From UMGS1370 sp046957575 (GTDB lineage Bacteria; Bacillota; Clostridia; Lachnospirales; Lachnospiraceae), in the NCBI GenBank assembly GCA_046957575.1, contig JBKUOG010000002.1, forward strand, positions 62,001 to 126,000: 64,000 nt of DNA. The letters run 5' to 3'. Position 1 is the first letter of the stretch. Each line of letters opens with the position of its first letter. The translations under genes and the position numbers were made by a program. The notes under the pieces were generated by a model that was not told the origin of the DNA, searched no databases, and worked only from the letters and a program-made list of their open reading frames with translations. This document shows positions 43,932 to 52,935 of the stretch, one piece after another.

Positions 43932-44687
43932 TTAAAGATTTCTTAAACGGCCATACAGTTCTGCTCCTGTGGCGTTTATATAAGGCATTAAAAGGCAGGG
44001 TGGCAGCATGGTTAAAAGTCCCATAGTAAGGAGATTAAACCATACCATGCGCTGTAAAATCAGGCTGATAACCGCTGCCAGAAGCACCCAGCCAAAGAAA
44101 GACAGATCCAGCACAAAAACCGCCATTTTGTTGCCCTCCATCAGATTTTTGCTTAGTGCAAACGCTTCGTTTGTCTCAATGCCGGGATTTTCTGAAAGAA
44201 TATAGGGAATCATCCGATATTCATAAGACTTTATAATTCCGGGCACAATTAAAAGCAGACTCCAGAGGAAAATCTTTAAATTCATCAAAAACATGATTTT
44301 TACTTCGTTCATATAATGACCGCATGTAAATCCCCAGAAGAGCCGTCCCACTCCTGCACAGCGGCGGTTGACCCTGCTTTCCATATAAAATCGGCAGCTT
44401 CCCACTGCAAACAGATTGCCGATAAAGGTCTGGATGATCAGAGTAATGACTAATATTATAAACGCAGTGATCAAAAACGTCATCACAAACGTGGCAATCT
44501 GTACTGGATCGATTGCTGCTGCTGAAATATCTGTGCCTGCCTGAGAATCAGCCGCAAAACCTCCCGCAGATCCGGTGCCGCCCAATGCAATCATAGAAAT
44601 AAGCGATACGGCAAATGCCGGCCAGTAATAGATCTTCAGGCACTCTTTGGCTCGCGACTTTAATTCTGCTCTTGTCCAGTTTGTCAT
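43932..44687 (-). CDS. DUF975 membrane protein
   Basis: A 251-residue protein with about five hydrophobic segments. The opening WTRAELKSRAKECLKIYYWPA and later FLWSLLLIVPGIIKSYEYRMIPYIL match DUF975, found widely in Firmicutes. The function is unknown. It lies divergent from the CYTH gene. Confidence 0.9.
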   Translation of the reverse strand: MTNWTRAELKSRAKECLKIYYWPAFAVSLISMIALGGTGSAGGFAADSQAGTDISAAAIDPVQIATFVMTFLITAFIILVITLIIQTFIGNLFAVGSCRFYMESRVNRRCAGVGRLFWGFTCGHYMNEVKIMFLMNLKIFLWSLLLIVPGIIKSYEYRMIPYILSENPGIETNEAFALSKNLMEGNKMAVFVLDLSFFGWVLLAAVISLILQRMVWFNLLTMGLLTMLPPCLLMPYINATGAELYGRLRNL

Positions 44688-44751
44688 AAAATCCCTTCTT
44701 TCCTCATTTTCAGACTTTTGTCTTTTATAGAGTATAACACAAAAGAAAGTG

Positions 44752-44781
44752 TTGGAAAAGAGTGAAAATAATGTGTATACT
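44752..44781 (+). promoter_or_regulatory. promoter of the CYTH gene
   Basis: TTGGAA (44752-44757) and TATACT (44776-44781) with an 18-bp spacer, about 25 bp before the start. Confidence 0.55.
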
Positions 44782-44806
44782 AGATAGAAATGAAAAAGGA
44801 GAATGA

Positions 44807-45262
44807 ATGATGGAAATTGAACGGAAATATTTAGTGAAAACTTTGCCCGAAAACTACCGGGACTATCCTTTCAGACAAATTGAGCAAGGGTATCTGTGCA
44901 CCGATCCGGTGGTACGGGTGCGGCGGGACAATGATAATTTTTATCTGACTTACAAAGGAAAGGGGCTTCTTTCCAGAGAAGAGTACAATCTGCCTTTAAA
45001 GAAAGAAGCCTACCTCCACCTTTTATCTAAAGCAGATGGCATTGTCCTTAAAAAGCGCCGGTATCTGATTCCTCACAGTGGTTATACCATTGAACTGGAT
45101 CTTTTTGAGGGTGCTTATGAAGGGCTGATGTTAGCAGAGGTCGAATTTGAATCTGAACAAGAAGCCCTGGAATTTGTTCCGCCAAACTGGTTTGACAGAG
45201 ATGTAACCTTTACCGGAGAGTTTCAAAACAGCCGGTTAAGCAAAGGCCCTCTGCCCGGCTAA
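44807..45262 (+). CDS. CYTH domain protein (inorganic triphosphatase-like)
   Basis: A 151-residue protein with the ExExK signature at the N-terminus (MEIERKYLV), then RVRRDNDNFYLTYKGKG and ELDLFEG...LMLAEVEFESE. These are the alternating charged strands of the triphosphate tunnel fold. The start could be either of two consecutive ATGs. Its last 4 bp overlap the end of cbiC on the other strand. Confidence 0.92.
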   Translation: MMEIERKYLVKTLPENYRDYPFRQIEQGYLCTDPVVRVRRDNDNFYLTYKGKGLLSREEYNLPLKKEAYLHLLSKADGIVLKKRRYLIPHSGYTIELDLFEGAYEGLMLAEVEFESEQEALEFVPPNWFDRDVTFTGEFQNSRLSKGPLPG

Positions 45263-45915
45263 ATCTGGTACATCAGTCCATTGCAGATTGCGGCAGCTAC
45301 ATTGCTGCCGCCTTTTCTTCCCCTGGATACAATGTATGGAATGTCTTTTAAGGTTAAAATCAGTTCTTTTGACGCTTCCACATTGACAAATCCCACCGGA
45401 ACCCCGATGATAAGGTCAGGACTGATTTTCCCCTCCTGAATCAGCTGATACAGACGGATCAGGGCGGTGGGAGCGTTTCCCACTGCAAAAATAACCGGCC
45501 CCCAGTTTTCTCCTAAAAGAGAGGCTGCCTTATCCATGCTGGCCACTGCTCTGGTCGTTCCCTGTTTTTTTGCCATTTCCGCCACTTGTCTGTCTGACAT
45601 AAAGCACATAGCCTCGCCGCCCAGTTCTTTCAGTTTTGTCTTATTGACTCCTGACCAGGCCATCTGCGTATCCGTTACAATCACCGCCCCCTGACTAAGA
45701 GCCTGGATGCCTGCCTGGGCTGCCCCCGGAGAAAAAATCAGATTCTCCATATAATCAAAATCGGCTGTGGTATGAATCACTCTTTTTAACACCAAATCCT
45801 CATAAGGTCTGGGCTGATATCCTCTTTCTTCCAGTTCATTTGTGATAATCTCAAAACTTCTCTTTTCAATATCGGATGGAAGAACCTGCTCTAACACAAT
45901 TTTTTCATTTTCCAT
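45259..45915 (-). CDS. cbiC: cobalt-precorrin-8 methylmutase
   Basis: A 218-residue CbiC/CobH enzyme that moves a methyl from C11 to C12 to give cobyrinate. Family motifs are RVIHTTADFDY (catalytic His), GAVIVTDTQMAWSGVNK, FAVGNAPTAL and GVPVGFVNVEASKE. It is the last gene of the cobalamin operon, 24 bp after cbiP, and converges on the CYTH gene with no room for a terminator. Confidence 0.96.
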   Translation of the reverse strand: MENEKIVLEQVLPSDIEKRSFEIITNELEERGYQPRPYEDLVLKRVIHTTADFDYMENLIFSPGAAQAGIQALSQGAVIVTDTQMAWSGVNKTKLKELGGEAMCFMSDRQVAEMAKKQGTTRAVASMDKAASLLGENWGPVIFAVGNAPTALIRLYQLIQEGKISPDLIIGVPVGFVNVEASKELILTLKDIPYIVSRGRKGGSNVAAAICNGLMYQI

Positions 45916-45939
45916 GGATACATTCCTTTCTGCTCTTAT

Positions 45940-47550
45940 CTATATGCCTTCTTCGATGATTCGATAGATCGCTTCCATGTCCAGATGCTCTCTTAAATTC
46001 TGTGCCAGTTTGTCATATTGGCTTTCCCGAAAGGCTTTATAATCTATGTTTCCTTCTGCTTCTGACGGATCCAGTCCCTTCTTTTTCATCAGTGTCCGGA
46101 CAAGTAAAAGAGCCAGATCTTTGGTGTCAAAAATCCCATGGATATAGGTTCCATACACATTTCCCCTGCTGTATCCATCTGTCTTTAACAGCTTGCTTTC
46201 AGGTCCGGACCCGTTGTGTGCCTCCATCACATAGGCTGTGGGACGGCAGATCTCCAGATTTCCCTTTGCTATCCTGACGGTATCTATAACTCCCTCTTTC
46301 CGATTAATCTTAGTCTTTCCCATATGGATTTCATAACCTTCTATATTTTTGCCGGTCAGATCTGCAAAAATACCGTCCAGTTCTCCCAAAGCTCCAACTG
46401 CCAGAGTACGGGTTTTTTCTTTTTCAAATATGGTTTTTAACGGCAAAAGTCCCATCCCCCTGCAGACAGTCTCTTCTCCTTTTTTCGGAACGGTTTCTGC
46501 TCCCAAAGGATCCGATATTTCCTCTCCTAACATCTGGTAGCCGCCGCAGATTCCCCAGATTGGAATGTTTTTTTCCGCCAGCTTTAAAATAGCTGCTTCA
46601 AGGCCGTTTTGCCTCATCCACAGCAGATCCTGGATAGTGCTTTTTGTTCCGGGCAAAATCACCATGTCGGGGTTTTTTAGCTGGCCGGGTGAGGAGACAA
46701 ACTCCACTTTGACACCGCTAATGGCGGAAAATACAGCAAAGTCAGTAAAATTGGAAATCCTTGGAAACCGGATCACTGCAATGGTAATTGCTGTTTGTCC
46801 GTCTAGTATCTCCTGGGACCCATTTTCTAAAAAGCTGCTTAAACTGTCCTCGTCTTCTATCTGTACATCCAGGTAGGGAACCACTCCTGTCACTGGTACC
46901 TGGCACAGTTCTTCCAGCATCTTAATCCCCGGATCAAGAAGCGTCTTATCCCCGCGGAACTTGTTAATGATCAATCCTTTTACATATTGTTTTTCCTCTT
47001 CTTCTAACAGTCCCATGGTTCCAAAAAGCTGTGCAAACACACCGCCCCGATCAATATCCCCTGCCAAAAGCACCGGGGCCTTTGCCATTTTTGCCATGCC
47101 CATGTTGACAATATCGTCCTGCTTTAAATTAATCTCTGCCGGACTTCCGGCTCCTTCGATGACGATGATGTCATACTGCCCTGCCAGCCGGTTGTAGGAC
47201 TCCATAATTTCCGGAATCAGCTCCTTTTTGTAGGCAAAGTATTCTCTGGCTGACATATTTTTTCTGGGAACCCCGTTTACAATTACCTGGGATCCGGTAT
47301 CGCTGGATGGTTTTAAAAGAATGGGGTTCATGTCAGCAGAAGGCAAAATTCCTGCTGCCTCCGCCTGAACTGCCTGGGCCCTTCCTATCTCCAGTCCCTC
47401 TGGAGTGATGCAGGAATTGAGAGCCATATTCTGGGATTTAAACGGCGCCACCCGATAACCGTCCTGCTTAAAAATACGGCACAGCCCTGCTGCCAGCAGG
47501 CTTTTTCCTGCATTGGACATGGTTCCCTGTATCATGATTGCTTTTGCCAT
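45940..47550 (-). CDS. cbiP: cobyric acid synthase
   Basis: A 536-residue amidotransferase adding four amides to adenosylcobyrinate diamide. The N-terminal ATPase domain begins MIQGTMSNAGKSLLAAGLCRIF. The glutaminase domain has the nucleophile Cys in WGICGGYQMLG and a His in YIHGIFD. It is longer than usual (about 500) through a segment around residues 360-420. It overlaps cobD by 19 bp. Confidence 0.96.
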   Translation of the reverse strand: MAKAIMIQGTMSNAGKSLLAAGLCRIFKQDGYRVAPFKSQNMALNSCITPEGLEIGRAQAVQAEAAGILPSADMNPILLKPSSDTGSQVIVNGVPRKNMSAREYFAYKKELIPEIMESYNRLAGQYDIIVIEGAGSPAEINLKQDDIVNMGMAKMAKAPVLLAGDIDRGGVFAQLFGTMGLLEEEEKQYVKGLIINKFRGDKTLLDPGIKMLEELCQVPVTGVVPYLDVQIEDEDSLSSFLENGSQEILDGQTAITIAVIRFPRISNFTDFAVFSAISGVKVEFVSSPGQLKNPDMVILPGTKSTIQDLLWMRQNGLEAAILKLAEKNIPIWGICGGYQMLGEEISDPLGAETVPKKGEETVCRGMGLLPLKTIFEKEKTRTLAVGALGELDGIFADLTGKNIEGYEIHMGKTKINRKEGVIDTVRIAKGNLEICRPTAYVMEAHNGSGPESKLLKTDGYSRGNVYGTYIHGIFDTKDLALLLVRTLMKKKGLDPSEAEGNIDYKAFRESQYDKLAQNLREHLDMEAIYRIIEEGI

Positions 47551-48605
47551 AATTGTTCCTCCAATCTCCGGATCAATTTTTCATTTTCCTCTCTGGTTTT
47601 GATGCAGATCCGGTAATACCGGCCGTTTAATCCCCGATAGTTGCCGCAGGAGCGGATTAACACACCAGTTTCTAACAGTTTCTCATACAACCAGTTTTCC
47701 TCATGGTTTTTGTCATAAAAAAACAGATAATTCGCCTGGGATTCCCAGACCTCAAAACCCAATTCTGTCAGCACTTTCTTTAAAAAATCCCGTTCCGAAG
47801 AAAGGATTTTTCTGGCCTGTTCTACATAATCCGTCTCTTTTAAAGCCCAAATCCCAGCCTCCTGTGCCAGAGCAGAAACGCTCCATGGCTGCCTTACCTG
47901 CTCCATCTTGTGAAGTATTTTTTCATTGCTGCAAAAACAGTATCCTAACCGCAGCCCTGCCATGGCATAGGTTTTGGTAAAAGCTTTTAGGACAATCACG
48001 TTGGGAAACTCTGCCAGGTAGGGAAGGATGGTCGCCTTCTTTGGTTCTGGCAAAAAGTCGCAGAAGCACTCGTCCACTGCCAGCACCATCTGTTTCTTTT
48101 TGCAGGTTTCTGCAATCCTTTTCACTGCCTGTCCGTCCAAAAAAAGCCCTGTGGGATTGTTGGGATTGCACAAAAAGACCAGATCTGTTTTACTGCCTTC
48201 TTGCTCTAAAAAGCGGCAGAAGTCTTTCTCATTCAGGGAAAATTTCTCTTCTTTTTTCAGGTCATAATATCGGATCTCACATCCGGCTGCCAACAGAGCA
48301 CTGCCATACTCTGAAAAAGTAGGCACTAACAGTACCGCCCTTTTTGGCCCCAGTCCGAATGCCAGATTAAAAATCAAATCCGCTGCTCCGTTTCCGGCCA
48401 GCACCCACTTTTGGGGCATCTGGTAATGACTTGCCAGTGCTTCTATAAGCGCAGCACACCGACTGTCCGGATAGACCTGGCAGCACAAAATTCCTTTTTT
48501 TAAAGCATCTTTTACCCCTTTCGGAAGTCCCAGGGGATTTAAATTGGCGGAAAAATCCATGGAAATGCTGCGGCTGTAAATGTCTCCGCCATGTCCGTAC
48601 TCCAT
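47532..48605 (-). CDS. cobD: threonine-phosphate decarboxylase
   Basis: Start chosen at 48605 (MEYGHGGDIYSRSI), preceded by AGAGGAGG; 357 residues. It is a fold-type I PLP enzyme producing (R)-1-amino-2-propanol phosphate for the nucleotide loop. It shows DFSANLNPLG, AGNGAADLIF, NPNNPTG and the PLP lysine in AFTKTYAMAGLRLG. The open frame reaching 48899 runs over the end of cbiB and is not real. Confidence 0.93.
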   Translation of the reverse strand: MEYGHGGDIYSRSISMDFSANLNPLGLPKGVKDALKKGILCCQVYPDSRCAALIEALASHYQMPQKWVLAGNGAADLIFNLAFGLGPKRAVLLVPTFSEYGSALLAAGCEIRYYDLKKEEKFSLNEKDFCRFLEQEGSKTDLVFLCNPNNPTGLFLDGQAVKRIAETCKKKQMVLAVDECFCDFLPEPKKATILPYLAEFPNVIVLKAFTKTYAMAGLRLGYCFCSNEKILHKMEQVRQPWSVSALAQEAGIWALKETDYVEQARKILSSERDFLKKVLTELGFEVWESQANYLFFYDKNHEENWLYEKLLETGVLIRSCGNYRGLNGRYYRICIKTREENEKLIRRLEEQLWQKQS

Positions 48606-48624
48606 CTCATCCTGCCTCCTCTTT

Positions 48625-49587
48625 CTATGTAAAGGTCCAGACAGCAGCGAGAAATGCTGCTGCCAAAATCCCCTCTGCTCCAAACATAATTCTTCCCGCT
48701 CGCCGAATGTCTTCCGGCTCAATAGGCCGGTCATCATCCCCGATATAAGGCTTTTTGTGCAGGGTTCCAAAATACCAGGCGTCTCCGGCCAACTGCACAT
48801 GAAGGGCGCCGGCAATAACTGCTTCTCCATGGGCGGAGTTTGGACTGGCGTGGCAGTACCGATCTCTTTTATAGATTTTCCATGCGTGTTTTCCATCATA
48901 CCCCAGCAAAAAGGAAGACAGCGTCAGAAGGATTGCTCCCACTCTTGCCGGAATCAAATTGCACAGATCGTCCAGTCTGGCGGCTGCCCGCCCAAAATAG
49001 AGGTAGGTCCCATTTTTATAGCCAATCATAGAATCCATGGTATTGACTGCTTTATAGAAAAATCCGCCTGCCGCCCCAAAAAGAGCCATGTACAAAAAAG
49101 GCGCAATCACTCCGTCAGACGCATTTTCCGCAACCGTTTCTACGGCTGCCCGCGCAATACCGGATGAGTCCAGCCTGGCAGTATCCCGTCCCACTATCAT
49201 GGAGACTGCCTGCCTTGCCCCTTTTTCATCTTTTTGCTGCAGCGCTTTTCCTACCTTCCAGCTCTCTTTGTAAAGGCTTCTAGCTGCCAAAAGCTGGCCG
49301 CAGAATATGCTTTCCAGTACAAAGCCAAAGGCAGGATGAAGCCCGTATGCTGCCTTTAGAAAGAGTCCTGGGACCAGTACTGATACGAGCACCACGATTC
49401 CGGTTAAGACTCTTCCAGCCCAAATCTCAGCCTTATTTCCCTTTCCTTTTATCAAAAAACGCAGGCCCTGTTCCAGCAGTTTTATCAGACTTCCAATGGC
49501 TCTTACCGGGTGGTAAAGAAAATGGGGATCTCCCACAATAAAATCCAGAATACATCCTGCCAAAAGCGCTGCCGCCCGTTCTTCCAT
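48625..49587 (-). CDS. cbiB: adenosylcobinamide-phosphate synthase
   Basis: A 320-residue membrane enzyme joining cobyric acid to aminopropanol phosphate. Family motifs are GCILDFIVGDPHFLYHPVRAIG, RDTARLDSSGIARAAVET and ASDGVIAPFLYMALFGAAGG, the last including the NxSDG-type loop. Several membrane helices. It starts 15 bp after the small cobU-like gene. Confidence 0.96.
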   Translation of the reverse strand: MEERAAALLAGCILDFIVGDPHFLYHPVRAIGSLIKLLEQGLRFLIKGKGNKAEIWAGRVLTGIVVLVSVLVPGLFLKAAYGLHPAFGFVLESIFCGQLLAARSLYKESWKVGKALQQKDEKGARQAVSMIVGRDTARLDSSGIARAAVETVAENASDGVIAPFLYMALFGAAGGFFYKAVNTMDSMIGYKNGTYLYFGRAAARLDDLCNLIPARVGAILLTLSSFLLGYDGKHAWKIYKRDRYCHASPNSAHGEAVIAGALHVQLAGDAWYFGTLHKKPYIGDDDRPIEPEDIRRAGRIMFGAEGILAAAFLAAVWTFT

Positions 49588-49602
49588 GCCATCCTCCTTG
49601 TG

Positions 49603-50004
49603 CTACTTAATCCGCTGGCCGATGCCGCCTGTTACCCGCCAGACCTGGGAGGCTTTTTCTGCCAGCAGGCAGTAAATCCGCCCGGTCTCTTCTCTCCATT
49701 TTCTCTCAAATAAGTTCATGGGGATAATGCCGGATCCAATCTCTTCTCCCACAATTACTTTTTGTGGATTTTTTTCTAAAAGCCTGCTTACAAAAGCTTC
49801 TGCCCCCAAAAAACCTTCTTCTTTCATCCTTCTTGCAGTCATATCCGGAAGATGAAAGCAATAAAACGACTGGCAAAAGGTTTCCCAGTCCTCGCTGCTT
49901 CCATCGCACCAGAGTATATCTGCTTCTTTTGTTTCCTCATTTTTAACAAGCTGCTGCGCAAATTTCCGTTTTCCCTGGAAAGCGCCTCCAATAATTAAAA
50001 TCAT
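49603..50004 (-). CDS. short CobU-like protein (second cobinamide kinase paralogue)
   Basis: Start at 50004 (MILIIGGAFQGKRKFAQQLV), overlapping cobS by 4 bp; 133 residues. The P-loop-like GGAFQGKRKFA keeps GxxxxGK but has Arg where Ser/Thr is usual. The C-terminal half (VIVGEEIGSGIIPMNLFERKW, then GRIYCLLAEKASQVWRVTGG) is strongly CobU-like. It lacks the middle part that in CobU carries the GMP-linked His. Activity on its own is uncertain; it may complement the longer CobU. Confidence 0.75.
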   Translation of the reverse strand: MILIIGGAFQGKRKFAQQLVKNEETKEADILWCDGSSEDWETFCQSFYCFHLPDMTARRMKEEGFLGAEAFVSRLLEKNPQKVIVGEEIGSGIIPMNLFERKWREETGRIYCLLAEKASQVWRVTGGIGQRIK

Positions 50005-50798
50005 ACTCTTCCAATCCCCACTGTTAAAATAAACAGGCCTGCCAACTCGCAGATCTGCAGAAACCATCCCGCCAAATCTCCGGTGATGCCGCCAAATTTT
50101 TCCCTGGCCATTTTATAGTACCACCAAAACACCAGCCCAGCTCCGGCTCCGGCTAAAAGTCCTGTATATCCTGCCCACAGTTTCAATACGGCTATACAGA
50201 ATAAGAGCCAGACAGATAAGCAAATCCCAACAATCCGCTTCTGGGCGCTGTCTGCGAAAGAAGCCGCCAATCCTGTCCCTCTGGCGCAGGGAAAGGATAC
50301 CACCGAAAGTCCGGAAAGACTTCGTTCCATCACAAAGATGGCACCTAAAGCCCCGCTGGCCTCTGCCGAAAATCGGCCTGTCTGTTCCCCCATGACAAGT
50401 CCGGCCCACTGGATCATCAGCCCTGCATAACAGAGTATGTAGGCCATACCTCCAATGAGCGCAAAAGCGCCAGTATGGGGATCTTTTAAAATTTCCAGTT
50501 TTTTATCCCGATCTCCATAGGAACTTAGCGCATCCACTGTATCCAGAAATCCATCTAAATGGATTCCTCCAGTAATAAAAACCGGCACTGCCGTCCCGAC
50601 AAGTCCTGCTGCTGCTGCCGAAAATCCTGCCCATTCTGCAAAGGAAAACCACAGCCACAGTCCAAATCCGCAGGCGATTCCGATTATGGGAAAAAAGCAG
50701 AACACATACCGCATCCGCTCTTTTGTCCAGTCGACTGGCGGAATGGGAATCCTGGAATACATGGAAATGGCAATTAAAAACGAATACCACACATTCAT
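50001..50798 (-). CDS. cobS: adenosylcobinamide-GDP ribazoletransferase
   Basis: Start at 50798 (MNVWYSFLIAISMYSRIPIP), overlapping the cobU stop as ATGA; 265 residues. It is an integral membrane protein joining cobinamide-GDP to alpha-ribazole (phosphate). The signature region is GGIHLDGFLDTVDALSSYGDR, with Asp residues that bind Mg, followed by LEILKDPHTGAFALIGG. Confidence 0.95.
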   Translation of the reverse strand: MNVWYSFLIAISMYSRIPIPPVDWTKERMRYVFCFFPIIGIACGFGLWLWFSFAEWAGFSAAAAGLVGTAVPVFITGGIHLDGFLDTVDALSSYGDRDKKLEILKDPHTGAFALIGGMAYILCYAGLMIQWAGLVMGEQTGRFSAEASGALGAIFVMERSLSGLSVVSFPCARGTGLAASFADSAQKRIVGICLSVWLLFCIAVLKLWAGYTGLLAGAGAGLVFWWYYKMAREKFGGITGDLAGWFLQICELAGLFILTVGIGRV

Positions 50799-51352
50799 GG
50801 CTGCTCCCTTCCCTCTCCTTTTAGTACCACCGGAATCCCGCAGACTATCTCTACAGCCCGGTCGCATATCTGAAAAAGTTTCTGGTTGATGTTTCCCAGC
50901 AGTCTCATGTAATCCATGGTTTCTTTTTCATACTGAATTCCATCAGAAAACACATCATTGGTGACAATCACCAGATCTTTTACATGAGACGACAATACAG
51001 CAATGCCATGAACAATTTTCGCTTCAATCAGGCAGGCGTTTTCCTCGGACGCCCCTTTCTCCCAGGAGAAATATTCATTGGCAGCCAGATTGGAAATACA
51101 CTCAATCAAAACCGCCGACTCTTTCCAGGGCGTGTTGATGCACACTCCGGACAAATCCCTTGGCTGCTCAATGGTTGCAAATCCTTTTCCGGCCCGCATC
51201 CTTTTATGCCTCTCTACTTTTTCCTTTCCCTCTTCCCCATAGACTTCCATGGTAGCAAGGTAGTATCGATACCTTGCCCCTGTCTGACACAAAAGCGTTT
51301 CCGCATATTGGGATTTTCCGCTTCCGCTGCCTCCTATTACGACCGTAATCAT
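50795..51352 (-). CDS. cobU: adenosylcobinamide kinase/guanylyltransferase
   Basis: A 185-residue protein with the P-loop GGSGSGKSQYAE at the N-terminus and HKRMRAGKGFATIEQP, where the His accepts GMP in CobU. The C-terminal part (LVIVTNDVFSDGIQYEKETMDYM) departs from the usual GSGIVP sequence, which is instead kept by the small paralogue at 49603. It overlaps both cobT and cobS by 4 bp. Confidence 0.92.
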   Translation of the reverse strand: MITVVIGGSGSGKSQYAETLLCQTGARYRYYLATMEVYGEEGKEKVERHKRMRAGKGFATIEQPRDLSGVCINTPWKESAVLIECISNLAANEYFSWEKGASEENACLIEAKIVHGIAVLSSHVKDLVIVTNDVFSDGIQYEKETMDYMRLLGNINQKLFQICDRAVEIVCGIPVVLKGEGREQP

Positions 51353-52440
51353 ATCAAATGCTGATACTCCTTCACATCAATTTCCTGAAACGTGCTCATA
51401 TGCTGATAGACAGTCTGGGCCATGTCTAAAAGAGGGAAAAATGCAGCCGCCCCGGTTCCCTCTCCCAGACACATATCTCCATAAATAACCGGTTTTAAAG
51501 AAAGGGCGTCCAGTACAAGTTTTCCAGCCGGCTCTGCTGATACATGAGAAGCTAAAAGAAACTCCTTTACGCCAGGGCAGACAGCTGCTGCTGCCAGAGC
51601 GGCGGCTCCGGAAATGAACCCGTCCAGCACTACCGGCATCCGGTAAATAGCCCCTCCTATCATGAGTCCCGCAAGTCCCGCAAGATCAAAGCCCCCCACT
51701 TTTGCCAGCACATCTATGCCGTCCTCTGGATTGGGCTGATTTTTTGCAATTCCCTGGCGAATTACCTGAATTTTCCGATCCAGACCTTTTTGATCCAGTC
51801 CGGCTCCCCTTCCGGTTACAGACTCTGGAGGAACTCTCAAAAGTACAGAAACAACTGCGCTGCTGGTAGTGGTATTTCCAATTCCCATCTCTCCTGTTGC
51901 CAGAATGGAGCAGCCCTGTTTTTTTAAATGGGCAGCTGCCAAAATCCCGGTTTCCATTGCCAAAACCGCCTGCTCTTTTTCCATGGCTGGTCCATGAAGG
52001 AAGCTATTTGTTCCCCATCTGATTTTCTGGTCCCAAATCTGAATCTTGTTCTCATCATCCGGAAACTCTTTTACTGCGCCCGGAATCGAAGATGCGACCC
52101 CTAAGTCAATGGGAATCACTCTTGCCCCTGCCTTTTTTGCCATCAGACAGACACAGCTTTCCCCTCTGGCAAAATTATTTGTCACAATCCCAGTCACTTC
52201 CTGACCGGTCTGAGTCACTCCCTCTTTCACAATCCCGTTGTCAGAACAGCAAATGACTACTGCTTTTTTCTCTATATTTACATGGGCGCTTTCCTGGATT
52301 CCTGCAATTTTAATAATGGCTTCTTCCAAAAGTCCCAGGCTGTTTAAAGGTTTTGCCACACTGTCCCACCTTTTTTTCGCCTGTTTTACCGACTGCATAT
52401 CCAGTCCCCGCACCTGTTTTAATCCCTCTTCTAATCGCAA
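51349..52440 (-). CDS. cobT: nicotinate-nucleotide--dimethylbenzimidazole phosphoribosyltransferase
   Basis: A 363-residue protein with a TTG start at 52440 and AGGAGG eight bases upstream. It makes alpha-ribazole phosphate for the lower ligand. Motifs are GEMGIGNTTTSSAV and, near the end, GDMCLGEGTGAAAFFPLLD with the catalytic Glu. Its ribosome binding site lies in the host flank that is repeated in the 79-bp array upstream. Confidence 0.95.
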   Translation of the reverse strand: MRLEEGLKQVRGLDMQSVKQAKKRWDSVAKPLNSLGLLEEAIIKIAGIQESAHVNIEKKAVVICCSDNGIVKEGVTQTGQEVTGIVTNNFARGESCVCLMAKKAGARVIPIDLGVASSIPGAVKEFPDDENKIQIWDQKIRWGTNSFLHGPAMEKEQAVLAMETGILAAAHLKKQGCSILATGEMGIGNTTTSSAVVSVLLRVPPESVTGRGAGLDQKGLDRKIQVIRQGIAKNQPNPEDGIDVLAKVGGFDLAGLAGLMIGGAIYRMPVVLDGFISGAAALAAAAVCPGVKEFLLASHVSAEPAGKLVLDALSLKPVIYGDMCLGEGTGAAAFFPLLDMAQTVYQHMSTFQEIDVKEYQHLI

Positions 52441-52454
52441 GCCTTTTTCCTCCT

Positions 52455-52784
52455 GACCTTCTGCTATTGTAACAGTTCAGCTTTGCATCTTCTTGCCCGC
52501 TTGCAGCGGACAAGAAGCATCGGGCGTCCGCATGACCTTCTGCTATTGTAACAGTTCAGCCTTGCATCTTCTTGCCCGCTTACAGCGGACAAGAAGCATC
52601 GGGCGTCCCCATGACCTTCTGCTATTGTAACAGTTCAGCTTTGCATCTTCTTGCCCGCTTGCAGCGGACAAGAAGCATCGGGCGTCCCCATGACCTTCTG
52701 CTATTTTAACAGTTCAGCCTTGCATCTTCTTGCCCGCTTGCAGCGGACAAGAAGCATCGGGCGTCCCCATGACCTTCTGCTATT
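52455..52784. repeat. 79-bp tandem array: host flank plus left part of the MITE
   Basis: GACCTTCTGCTATT starts at 52455, 52534, 52613, 52692 and 52771, exactly every 79 bp. The first four units each consist of this 14-base host flank plus about 65 bp of the element's left end; the fifth leads into the full element at 52785. Each unit contains a strong hairpin, CTTCTTGCCCGC-loop-GCGGACAAGAAG (first at 52489-52517). Units differ by only a few bases. Confidence 0.92.
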
Positions 52785-52935
52785 TTAACAGTTCAGCCTT
52801 GCATCTTCTTGCCCGCTTGCAGCGGACAAGAAGCATCGGGCGTCCGCCCTATGAAGATTCAGACAGGAAAACTCTTATGAAAACAAGCTTTCAACGCTTT
52901 TTCCTGTCTGAATCTTCGCATGGCTGAACTGTTAC
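52785..52935 (+). mobile_element. MITE-like element, copy 3, in the cobalamin operon
   Basis: A 151-bp full copy, same orientation as copy 1, ending GCATGGCTGAACTGTTAC. The target duplication is CTGCTATT (52461-52468, before the array) and CTGGTATT (52936-52943), 7 of 8 matching. Its right end encodes the last 14 residues and the stop of cbiA. Confidence 0.88.

Noticed and set aside
48606..48899. N-terminal extension of cobD by about 98 codons
   Set aside because: It overlaps the cbiB coding region and has no family similarity; the ribosome binding site is at the inner start.
52455..52849. Regular 79-bp repeats that might suggest a CRISPR array
   Set aside because: The units abut without unique spacers, the repeat is far longer than CRISPR repeats, and it consists of MITE plus host flank. 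No cas genes are near.
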